A DNA stretch of 64,000 bases from SAR324 cluster bacterium. GTDB lineage: Bacteria > SAR324 > NAC60-12. The stretch lies in the NCBI GenBank assembly GCA_028281495.1, contig JANQJU010000017.1:109109-173108 (forward strand), written 5' to 3'. Under the pieces are notes generated by a model. That model was not told the origin of the DNA and did no database searches. It was given only the letters and a program-made list of their open reading frames with translations. Positions 1 through 8,007 of this stretch are shown piece by piece. Made by a program: the position numbers and the translations under genes. Position 1 is the first letter of the stretch. The number at the start of each line of letters is the position of its first letter.

Positions 1-1
1 T

Positions 2-841
2 GCCAAAGAGGGTTTAGAAAGGATTCAATTAGGGCAAGCAGGTAGTGAATCCTTGTCGATTCTTTTTTCTGACATCCGTTCTTTTACTACCTTGTCCGAA
101 AATATGTCTCCCCAAGAACTTCTGAATTTTCTTAATACTTACCTGCAACGTGTGAATACTCCCATTCATCGAAATCATGGCTTCATCGATAAATTTATTG
201 GAGACGCTATCATGGCTTTGTTTGATCATCCTGGCGGCGACGAAGCAGACGATGCAAGGGATGCAGTAAGTGCTGCTATTGGAATGCAAGAATCATTAAA
301 CCTGTATAATCAGGAACGAAAAGAACTCGGTTTGCCTCCTGTACAAACTGGCATTGGTATTCACTGTGGCCCTACAGTAATCGGAACCGTAGGTTCTAAA
401 GATCGTATGGATTCTACCGTGTTAGGAGATTCGGTGAATGTTGCTTCTCGCTTAGAAGGCCTTACTAAGCTCTACAATTGTCACATAATCATTTCTTCGC
501 AGGTCTTTCGGTGTTTGGAAGACAAAGACGATTTACTTTGGAGGGAACTAGATTTTGTGAACGTCAAAGGTCGCGATACCCCGATCAGCATATTTGAGAT
601 CTACAATGGTGATCCAGAATCGCTTATCCAAAAGAAACAAACCATCAGTTCTTATTATCACCAGGGGTTAGCACACTATTACTCTCGTAACTGGGAAGAG
701 GCAGTCAAACTATTTACCCGTTGCCTTGAAATATTTCCAGAAGATGCCGTATCTCGAATGTATGTTCAACGCAGTGCAATGTTTCAGCTCAACCCGCCGG
801 GAGATGATTGGAATGGTGTTTTGCGTCTAGATCAAAAGTAA
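2..841 (+). CDS. class III adenylate/guanylate cyclase, 3' part
   Basis: This is the C-terminal part of a class III nucleotidyl cyclase, which makes cAMP or cGMP from NTP. The reading frame is open back to the left edge, so the true start lies outside the window; the TTG at 53 falls inside the first catalytic motif and is not a start. Visible motifs are FSDIRSFT (first metal Asp), DKFIGDAIMALF (second metal Asp, with the Lys expected to contact adenine) and STVLGDSVNVASRLE (Thr at the second base-specifying position, plus transition-state Asn and Arg). This pattern fits subclass IIIb. After about residue 205 a short helical TPR-like tail follows. The catalytic domain closely resembles that of the CHASE2 cyclase at 57288-59399, so the missing N-terminus may also be CHASE2; that is inference. 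Its stop codon directly abuts the stop of the convergent cNMP-binding gene. Confidence 0.9.
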   Translation, partial: AKEGLERIQLGQAGSESLSILFSDIRSFTTLSENMSPQELLNFLNTYLQRVNTPIHRNHGFIDKFIGDAIMALFDHPGGDEADDARDAVSAAIGMQESLNLYNQERKELGLPPVQTGIGIHCGPTVIGTVGSKDRMDSTVLGDSVNVASRLEGLTKLYNCHIIISSQVFRCLEDKDDLLWRELDFVNVKGRDTPISIFEIYNGDPESLIQKKQTISSYYHQGLAHYYSRNWEEAVKLFTRCLEIFPEDAVSRMYVQRSAMFQLNPPGDDWNGVLRLDQK

Positions 842-1261
842 TCAACCTGGTTGTGGAACATTCCTCAAACGTTGGCACAAAACCCGGATAATGCCACGTG
901 CAATTTCCACATGCTCGGCCATCAATTCATACAGAGAATCTTGATCCAGCCTAAAAAGTTGGGCCTCTTCTACCGCAGTAACCGATGCCGATCTTGGTTC
1001 TGGATCTAGTACAGCTAACTCTCCAAAAAAGTCTCTTTTTTCTAGGGTCACAATGGTGTGATCTCCATCATGGACTCGAACCTTGCCATCGATAATAATA
1101 TACATCGATTGACCAATTTCACCTTTTTCAAAAATCACTTCTCCTTGCGAAACTGTGATCTCAGTTAGGATACCAGCCAATTCAGCCAAAATCTCTTCTG
1201 GAGTTTCGGCTAGCATCTTAACTGTTTTCAGAATCAAAACTTTTTCAATCGTTAGCCTCAT
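842..1261 (-). CDS. cyclic-nucleotide-binding domain protein
   Basis: A 139-residue stand-alone cNMP-binding (Crp/PKA regulatory type) domain. The beta-roll is at roughly residues 20-110. The phosphate-binding cassette reads FGELAVLDPEPRSAS, with the conserved Glu and the Arg that normally contacts the cyclic phosphate. There is no helix-turn-helix, so it is not a Crp-type DNA-binding regulator. Its ATG lies 17 bp inside the 3' end of the upstream NTT/HEAT transporter gene in another frame, so translation is probably coupled. In related bacteria transporter, HEAT repeats and cNMP domain can be one polypeptide, which suggests this is the sensory subunit of that transporter (inference). It converges on a cyclase gene, giving a plausible source of its ligand. 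Confidence 0.88.
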   Translation of the reverse strand: MRLTIEKVLILKTVKMLAETPEEILAELAGILTEITVSQGEVIFEKGEIGQSMYIIIDGKVRVHDGDHTIVTLEKRDFFGELAVLDPEPRSASVTAVEEAQLFRLDQDSLYELMAEHVEIARGIIRVLCQRLRNVPQPG

Positions 1262-4200
1262 TTTTGATCTCCTCGGTCAGTTGCTTAATCAATGATGCCA
1301 CTTGGGGGCTTGGATCATTTTGTAAGGTGAGTGAATATTTCAAATAACTCGCTTGATCCAATTGGTACAAAGCCCATATTGAAGTCTCTCGAACAAACTC
1401 ATCAGGATCGGACAAAGTTTCTACAATTTGTTGAGCTAGCTCTTTCAATTGAAAGTCTACAATCGTTCGTAATGCACAAACACGAGTCCACGACCGAATC
1501 CAACTTGAAGAACCAAAAGCAAGTTCTGCAAGAGCCTTAGATAAATCGTTAGTTACGGTCAACTCCCAATCCCAAGATTGGGCCAGCATCTCAATAGATT
1601 GTATCTGTAAAACCAGAAGCAGCTTATCGCCAATCTCTTGTTGTTCCTCTTGAAGAAATCTTCGCATCGCCTTGCTGAGAGTTTTATTAATCTCAGATGG
1701 CACATGGGTTTGTTCTCGACGCACATACCAATAGTTCATGGTTTGGAAAAAATTGGATTCATTAACGAGGCCCAGAATCAATAATACACGTTCTCGATTT
1801 CGGTCAAGTTCCTGATGAAGTGCATTGAGCAACAAATCATTTTCTTGATGATGAATCAGAAATTTCAAAATAGAGACCGTGTTTTCAATATCATGAAATT
1901 CGTCAAGTATGAGTTGATATAACCGAGCATGGGCAGAATCGTCGATTGTAAAGTGACTATCGTTCAGCTCATGCAACACTGCCGTTCGGACTGTTTCGTC
2001 TCTGATATCCAAAGCCTCTAAAAGGATAGATCGCGCCGCTGCCGATCTAGAAAGCCCAAGAATATGTGCGGCACGGCATCGTCGTGTACGACTTTCACCA
2101 TCACTGTAAAGCATATTAGCAAACAGTTCGATATCGTGTCGGCTGAGCTTTTTCAAATAGCTCGATCGGATTGAAACTCCCGCCATCCCAACGGTTCCAA
2201 TAACAAATCGAGCCATCTCGGCCACTTGGGGGGAGGGGTCGTTTGTGAGTGGAGACAGATGCTTTATTAGATCGTCTGGATTTAGACGGCCCAAGGCCCA
2301 GACCGATGTTTCTCGAATCAAAACAGACGGTGACGAAAGCGAAGCAATAATTTCGTCATAAAACTCCATTGCCCCTAAACGACCTGCCGTATAAATTGCG
2401 CATCCCTTTGTCCACGCTGAGGTCCACCGTGGTGAACGTACGACGATTTCTTTCAGACGACCATTGCGCCCTAGAAGATGCTGTGGAAATTTATGATGAA
2501 GGCGTTTCATCCGTTGATCCAAAGTCAATTCCTCAATCAACGGAAAGACGAGTTGTTTCAATTCTTGAGGAAGCAAATTATCTATCAATTCCAAAGCGTA
2601 GGCTCGTTTTTCACGATTTTTATTATTGATATTAGCCCATGCCTGTAAAATGTTTCGTGCGTCGTATATAAAAGAAAGCAACAAGAAAACCCGTTCCTGA
2701 TTACGGAATAGCCCGCGTTGCAAAGCTTGGGTTAGCAACTCACCAAAGTTATCTCGCGCTACATCTGCTAAAGCAGCAATTTCCCAAGCCGCGTCTTCGA
2801 TTTCGCTCAAGATCAGGGTTTCCATCATCGCAACTTCATTTTCATCCGCTTTATATCGGCATAGCTTTAAGGAAACCAAGATGTGATGCCTTACTTCTTC
2901 TTCAGAAATATCAATCTGTTTAAGAAGCAAACGAATCGCACCTTCTCCTCGAATTTGACCACAAATCCGCGCTATATGTACTCTAATGTCCGTACGTTTC
3001 TGGTGCTCATCGAAGGCAATTTCTAAATGGTCGAGAGCATCCTCCCCACCACTTATTAACGCCGAAGCAGCAACCGTTCGTTCTTGCCGACGTGAAAGAC
3101 GGTCGACAACCAAAGGCCATAGTTTTGAGTTTTTGAGTTTTCCTGCAGCGATCAAGGCCTCCCGTCTCACCTGCAAAACTTCATCATTGATCAATTCCAA
3201 CAAAGGTTGATAGAAATCCCGAATGCCCACTTCTCCAAGCACTTGTGCTGCTAAAACCCGGTCTTCCGTTTTTTCTGAACTGACTTTTTTCAGCAACTCC
3301 GAACCAGCTAAAAGAACTCCTTGAATCCCTCCACTTCTGAGTAGCCCTACCATCGCACCAGATTTGACGTAAGAATTGTTGTGGTTCAGGTAAGGCATGA
3401 TTTCGTCCAAAACTTCGGCTTCTCCCAGAGCGGCAAATGTCCGCAATGCACTACCACGCACTTGAGGGAGCGGCTCAACCTGGACCCGTTTCTTGACGGC
3501 CTCCAAAGACGTAGTTCTTCCCAAACGTTCCACTCGTCTCAAAACATCTTCACGTACCTTGGAATCCGCATGCTCCAGCAATTGGATCAGAAATTTGTCC
3601 ATCGATTTATGATGACTCTCTTCCAACATACTGAGGGCATATGTCACCTCCTCTGGATGAGGGCTAGTTAGAGCTTTTTGTAAAATCGCAACACTGGAAC
3701 TGTCATCGAATGAGAGCACTCCTTGGGTAAAGGTTCGTTTGGCAAGTGCGCTTGTCAAACGAACTGTGTATTCTCGTCTTGTGAGAAATGTACTGAAAAT
3801 CCAAACGCTGATAACCACCAACATGGTGTAACAGAGTTCGACAACCCGAAACCCCAAAAATTGATCCAAAAATAAAAGTATGATGCCGCTGACTCCATTC
3901 ACAATAGGCACTAAAATACTTTCGCTCAAGCCTTGAACTCGAGTACGTAGACTCGGTTCAAGAGGTTGATACGCAATAGCGATGGCAGGGTTGTGAATTG
4001 TTTTGATTAAGCTTTTGAATAACAGTTTGGTCAAAGTCATCCACCAAAACACGGCCATGATGTCCGGTCCCCAAGCCGTTCCAAAACCTGCCACTCCAGC
4101 CGCTCCTAGCCCTGTCCCAATCGGCAAAGCTAGTAATCCAAACAATAGGCCAAATCGGCTAATCAACCTTCCCGATAATAATGAGCCTAGCACCAAGCTC

Positions 4201-5051
4201 GTTATCGACGAAGCAGCTAAAAACATTCCCAGAAACCCAGCTAACTCTTCAGAATTAGGAAAGGTGAACTTAGCGCGATCATAAAATGCGACATCAATGA
4301 AATTCACAGTCATGTACGCTCCTATATAGATCGTAAATAGGAGCAACACGTAACGGTTCTTCAGAAGATTAGAAATTTTAAATTGCTCATCAGTTTTTTC
4401 TTGAGGGCCTCGCTTTTCTTTGACTTCTTTTTGAGTGAATTTTTCAGGATAAATACGAGCTGTATAGATCAAGATACCAATCGATAGTACGATTCCCAAC
4501 GCTGAACAAAAAAGTAAATTAAGTGTGCCGATGTAACGAACCAAAATCTGGACCGAAAGACCGCAGAAGATACTACTGAAAATCTCTCCCATTGCGATAA
4601 AACCAAAGAGACGTTTCCCCTGTCTAACGTTCAATAAACGACCTGCCAACCCCCAAAATAGAAGTCCGAGAAAGACAAACTCTACTTCAAACCAAATGGC
4701 AATTAGAAAAGCAGGCCAACGTGCATCAAAGACCGTCAAAATTGAATACAAGCTGGCTTGCGAGACAATGATGAATATTGAGATAGTGAGCAATAATTTG
4801 GAAAAGGAAAAACGTTCTTGCAGTTTCAAATAGATGATCCCGACTAACGAACTCAAAACTGAAGAGGCAATGAATACATAAGGGAGGGATTGAGCACTGA
4901 ATTTTTCCAGAAAAAGTGTCTGCGAAACGGTGGGCGTGAATATTCTTGGAAATCCTAAACACGCCGAATAAACTAACAGTAAGGTCACAAGGCGACCCTC
5001 TCCCGGTTTCACGTTGAAAATACCAGCAAATATGCTTTTCAAGCTGTTCAT
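1245..5051 (-). CDS. MFS/NTT-type transporter fused to HEAT repeats
   Basis: A 1268-residue protein. Residues ~15-430 form about a dozen hydrophobic segments resembling ATP/ADP (NTT/Tlc) or MFS carriers. Residues ~450-1260 are HEAT-like helical repeats, including a near-duplicated block in which RETSVWAL...NDPSPQVA and RETSIWAL...NDPSPQVA recur about 290 residues apart. The substrate cannot be read from the sequence: nucleotide exchange is known for some NTT proteins, but the free-living HEAT-fused group is poorly characterised. The 3' end overlaps the cNMP-binding gene by 17 bp, suggesting a cyclic-nucleotide-gated transporter or membrane scaffold. The gene is divergent from the sensor protein at 5292. 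Confidence 0.8.
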   Translation of the reverse strand: MNSLKSIFAGIFNVKPGEGRLVTLLLVYSACLGFPRIFTPTVSQTLFLEKFSAQSLPYVFIASSVLSSLVGIIYLKLQERFSFSKLLLTISIFIIVSQASLYSILTVFDARWPAFLIAIWFEVEFVFLGLLFWGLAGRLLNVRQGKRLFGFIAMGEIFSSIFCGLSVQILVRYIGTLNLLFCSALGIVLSIGILIYTARIYPEKFTQKEVKEKRGPQEKTDEQFKISNLLKNRYVLLLFTIYIGAYMTVNFIDVAFYDRAKFTFPNSEELAGFLGMFLAASSITSLVLGSLLSGRLISRFGLLFGLLALPIGTGLGAAGVAGFGTAWGPDIMAVFWWMTLTKLLFKSLIKTIHNPAIAIAYQPLEPSLRTRVQGLSESILVPIVNGVSGIILLFLDQFLGFRVVELCYTMLVVISVWIFSTFLTRREYTVRLTSALAKRTFTQGVLSFDDSSSVAILQKALTSPHPEEVTYALSMLEESHHKSMDKFLIQLLEHADSKVREDVLRRVERLGRTTSLEAVKKRVQVEPLPQVRGSALRTFAALGEAEVLDEIMPYLNHNNSYVKSGAMVGLLRSGGIQGVLLAGSELLKKVSSEKTEDRVLAAQVLGEVGIRDFYQPLLELINDEVLQVRREALIAAGKLKNSKLWPLVVDRLSRRQERTVAASALISGGEDALDHLEIAFDEHQKRTDIRVHIARICGQIRGEGAIRLLLKQIDISEEEVRHHILVSLKLCRYKADENEVAMMETLILSEIEDAAWEIAALADVARDNFGELLTQALQRGLFRNQERVFLLLSFIYDARNILQAWANINNKNREKRAYALELIDNLLPQELKQLVFPLIEELTLDQRMKRLHHKFPQHLLGRNGRLKEIVVRSPRWTSAWTKGCAIYTAGRLGAMEFYDEIIASLSSPSVLIRETSVWALGRLNPDDLIKHLSPLTNDPSPQVAEMARFVIGTVGMAGVSIRSSYLKKLSRHDIELFANMLYSDGESRTRRCRAAHILGLSRSAAARSILLEALDIRDETVRTAVLHELNDSHFTIDDSAHARLYQLILDEFHDIENTVSILKFLIHHQENDLLLNALHQELDRNRERVLLILGLVNESNFFQTMNYWYVRREQTHVPSEINKTLSKAMRRFLQEEQQEIGDKLLLVLQIQSIEMLAQSWDWELTVTNDLSKALAELAFGSSSWIRSWTRVCALRTIVDFQLKELAQQIVETLSDPDEFVRETSIWALYQLDQASYLKYSLTLQNDPSPQVASLIKQLTEEIKNEAND

Positions 5052-5291
5052 AAAAGTTTATCGCGATGGAAATGGCAGAGGATTGCTTTGCAACGGTTTC
5101 AATGATACATCGGAGATATCATTTGGAAGCGACAAGCTAGATAGTATATAACTAGAATCTTTGGAATAATCCAACGGAGTTCGTTCTCTTTACTAATGAA
5201 TTCTTTTTTTCACATATTCAAGTGTCTAAGTTGCAAGTAAGGTTTCTGACTACTGATTTCACTCTTGATAACGTCAGCCATAGAGGTTTTT
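5052..5291. other. divergent intergenic region
   Basis: This AT-rich 240-bp gap separates the leftward transporter gene from the rightward sensor-kinase gene and must hold both promoters. I see no convincing -35/-10 pair and no strong hairpin. It contains an AT-rich CTAG-flanked stretch near 5139-5155, of unknown meaning. Confidence 0.4.
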
Positions 5292-7880
5292 GTGTCACAC
5301 TATCCTAAAGTCAATATAAAAAATTCCGTGGCAACTCGACTTTTGACAGTCGTATTCTCACTTTATTTTATTGTAGCGATGGCTGTAACTCTAATTCATA
5401 TGGGAGCAGAGTATTTTAATACACAAAAAGGGGTGATAAATGATCTTCATGTTTTTCAAAAAACTTTTGAACATGCTCTAGCAACAGAGGTTTGGAATGT
5501 GGACGACGAAGCCCTCGCTTCGGTCGTTTTAGGTATCCGAGAAGTTCCAATAATCGTTGGAATGAAAATCGAAGATATGAAGGGGGAGTTAATCACCGCT
5601 GACGGTTTGATTTTAGATAAACAAGGAGTCATTTCTCACGTTGTTTCAGAAGCAAAGAACACGGAGAATTCAGAAGAAGTCATTTTTTCCGAACTACTCG
5701 TGCATGATTTCCCATTGTATTTTATTCGAAATGACGGTCAGAAAATTCAAGTAGGAACAGGAGCACTCTACTCAAGCAATGGCATCGTGTTTGAGAAAGT
5801 GCAGTATGGATTTATTTTTATCGTGATTAATTCAATCATCAAAACAGCTGCACTATGGTTGATTTTCCTCTTGGTTGCACGGGTGATTCTTAGTCGCCCT
5901 TTGGGATTACTGACAATTGCCACTGCACATCTAAGCCTCGACAACTTGGAAAATTTTAAATCAGATATCAATACTTATGGGCGCAATGAAATAAAGATTT
6001 TAGAAGAGGGATTTAAGCAGATGGTGCAAAACCTCCTCTCAGCTCGTCAAAAATTAAGTAACTATGCCTTGAAGATAGAAGAAAAGAATGAGGCGCTTTC
6101 TCAAGCCAAGCATCGTCTAGAATTGTTATTGGAAAGTAGCCGCAAACTCTCGTTAACACGTAATAAATTCACTGCTTTGTTGGAAACCACACGTTCCATT
6201 CTAAGTGAAGTAACCGTCCCTCCAGGGGCCGGTGCAAGTATCGTATTTCTGGACCACAGTTCGAGTGGAAAAACAGGCTATGCTCACTTTCAAATTCCTA
6301 CAAAAGTAGACAATGAATCGAGGTTGAAGTTCATTCAGCTCCCTGATATCTCTGTTTCTTATTCATTAGATTTGCCTAACTTCTTTTTCTCAGAAGAGAG
6401 AAAAAACACTTCTGGAAGTTTTTTAAAAAATCAAAGCTTATATGTAGCTGCCTGGAGCGAAGACACTTTGCTGGGATTCATACAAATACAATCCGTGGAA
6501 AAAATCTCAGAGCCTCAAAGAGAGTTCGTTGATACCTTAGCTCAGACCCTAGCTATTGAACTCAAGAATATTGATTTTAACTTTGCCTTGCTACTGGCTA
6601 AAGAAAAGCTGGAAGAAGCGAATGCAAATTTGGAAGAAAAGGTACAGCAACGTACACGTGAACTTCAGGAAGCCTTCCGAGAATTGGAGCAACAAAATAC
6701 AACTTTGGCTGCTAGTAATCGCAAGTTAGAGGATTTGAATAGCACCAAAGAACAACTGCTACATAAAATAGGAACACTGCAAACCCACCAAATGAAAGAA
6801 CTGACGAGCAACTTGGAGGCCCTAGAATCAACTGCTCCTGCTGAAATCAAAGAAGCCTTACACCAGTCAGTACGACAAACATACGCAATTGAGGAAATTC
6901 TACATCCGATTACATCCTTGTATTTCACCGAACAGGCCATCCAAAGTAAAAAAGTATTGCTTGCAGAAACAAAAAAGAAACAACAAATTTTAGCAAAAAT
7001 GGCATTGAAAGGAACCGGAGTGGAATTGGATATTGCCTCTGATTTGGAGGAAGGCAAAACATTCCTCTCGCAGAATGCCTACGATATTCTCTATGTAAAC
7101 TCCGAATTGATTGAATTGGCTGATTGGGCATACAAACAATATCCACAGATCATCTCTGTATTCACAACGTCTCGTAGCGTCCCAGAATATCTGCCAACAC
7201 TTCTAGAATATCCATTTTTATCCAACATTGTTTCTCGCAGTGACGAAGATCGAACTTTTACTCTAAAAAATATACTCTCTACGATCAGCAAATTGATCAG
7301 CCAAGATCTATTTGGGTTGGAAAAATATTTGAGCTGGGGTGTCGATGTTCAACAACATCAAGTGACTGGTAGCGTGTGTCGAGATGATCTTGTAGAAGCA
7401 ATGGAACAACACTTGAAGGAATTGGGCATTCGTACACCAATGCGAAGCAAAGCCAGCATGATTGCCGAGGAATTGTTGATGAACGCAGTTTATGACGCCC
7501 CAATTGATGCCAATGGTAAGGCACTTTACAATCATTTGCCTCGAACAGTTCCTGTCGAGCTGACCGCTGCAGAATATGCCACGTTCCGTTATGCCTGTGA
7601 TGGATTGCTGCTAGCCCTTTCAGTTGAAGATCCATTTGGTGCTTTCGATCGTCAAACCATCCTAGAATATCTAAGAAGCTGCTACGCTGGTCGCGCTGGC
7701 TCACTGAATGAAAAAAAAGGAGGGGCAGGCCGAGGCCTATTCCAGATCATCGAAACTGCGGATTTGGTGGTTTTTAATGTAAAGCCACGCATTCGAACCG
7801 AAGTTGTGGCAATTTTTAATATTGACCCTAGTAAGTCCAAATCGGAAAAAACCACATCATTTCACTATTTTTACGGATAA
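5292..7880 (+). CDS. membrane sensor with RsbW-like ATPase (serine kinase) domain
   Basis: Start chosen at GTG 5292: AGAGG precedes it by 5 bp and it aligns exactly with the ATG of the paralogue at 8008; a TTG 27 bp upstream lacks this support. The protein has 862 residues. In order: TM helix (~17-38), extracytoplasmic sensor (~40-170), second TM helix (~175-200), HAMP-like linker, GAF-like region (~280-430), coiled coil (~430-510), receiver-like region (~550-680) and C-terminal HATPase. The ATPase has an N-box-like EELLMNAVYDA near 721 and a G-box GGAGRGL near 810, closest to anti-sigma-factor serine kinases (RsbW/SpoIIAB) rather than histidine kinases; no H-box is seen. The receiver-like part has ILYVNSEL where the phospho-Asp would be, so it is probably not phosphorylated. 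Likely role: kinase of a partner-switching pathway, opposed by the next gene. No STAS substrate protein is found in the window. Confidence 0.8.
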   Translation: MSHYPKVNIKNSVATRLLTVVFSLYFIVAMAVTLIHMGAEYFNTQKGVINDLHVFQKTFEHALATEVWNVDDEALASVVLGIREVPIIVGMKIEDMKGELITADGLILDKQGVISHVVSEAKNTENSEEVIFSELLVHDFPLYFIRNDGQKIQVGTGALYSSNGIVFEKVQYGFIFIVINSIIKTAALWLIFLLVARVILSRPLGLLTIATAHLSLDNLENFKSDINTYGRNEIKILEEGFKQMVQNLLSARQKLSNYALKIEEKNEALSQAKHRLELLLESSRKLSLTRNKFTALLETTRSILSEVTVPPGAGASIVFLDHSSSGKTGYAHFQIPTKVDNESRLKFIQLPDISVSYSLDLPNFFFSEERKNTSGSFLKNQSLYVAAWSEDTLLGFIQIQSVEKISEPQREFVDTLAQTLAIELKNIDFNFALLLAKEKLEEANANLEEKVQQRTRELQEAFRELEQQNTTLAASNRKLEDLNSTKEQLLHKIGTLQTHQMKELTSNLEALESTAPAEIKEALHQSVRQTYAIEEILHPITSLYFTEQAIQSKKVLLAETKKKQQILAKMALKGTGVELDIASDLEEGKTFLSQNAYDILYVNSELIELADWAYKQYPQIISVFTTSRSVPEYLPTLLEYPFLSNIVSRSDEDRTFTLKNILSTISKLISQDLFGLEKYLSWGVDVQQHQVTGSVCRDDLVEAMEQHLKELGIRTPMRSKASMIAEELLMNAVYDAPIDANGKALYNHLPRTVPVELTAAEYATFRYACDGLLLALSVEDPFGAFDRQTILEYLRSCYAGRAGSLNEKKGGAGRGLFQIIETADLVVFNVKPRIRTEVVAIFNIDPSKSKSEKTTSFHYFYG

Positions 7881-8007
7881 TACGCGACAGTAAATTCAAA
7901 TTTTCACAGATACCCCTAAAATGCACGTTAGGCAATCATTCTGATTCTTGACTGCATGCTAGATATAGCTTTGTTCGAAAACCTATCACTTCTCTGGGGA
8001 GGTAGTC

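Noticed and set aside
5265..5291. TTG start 27 bp upstream for the RsbW-like sensor
   Set aside because: GTG 5292 has AGAGG at 5 bp and aligns with the paralogue's ATG.
7296..7704. Long antisense frames inside the sensor-kinase gene
   Set aside because: They overlap well-supported HATPase coding and have no ribosome sites or recognisable motifs.
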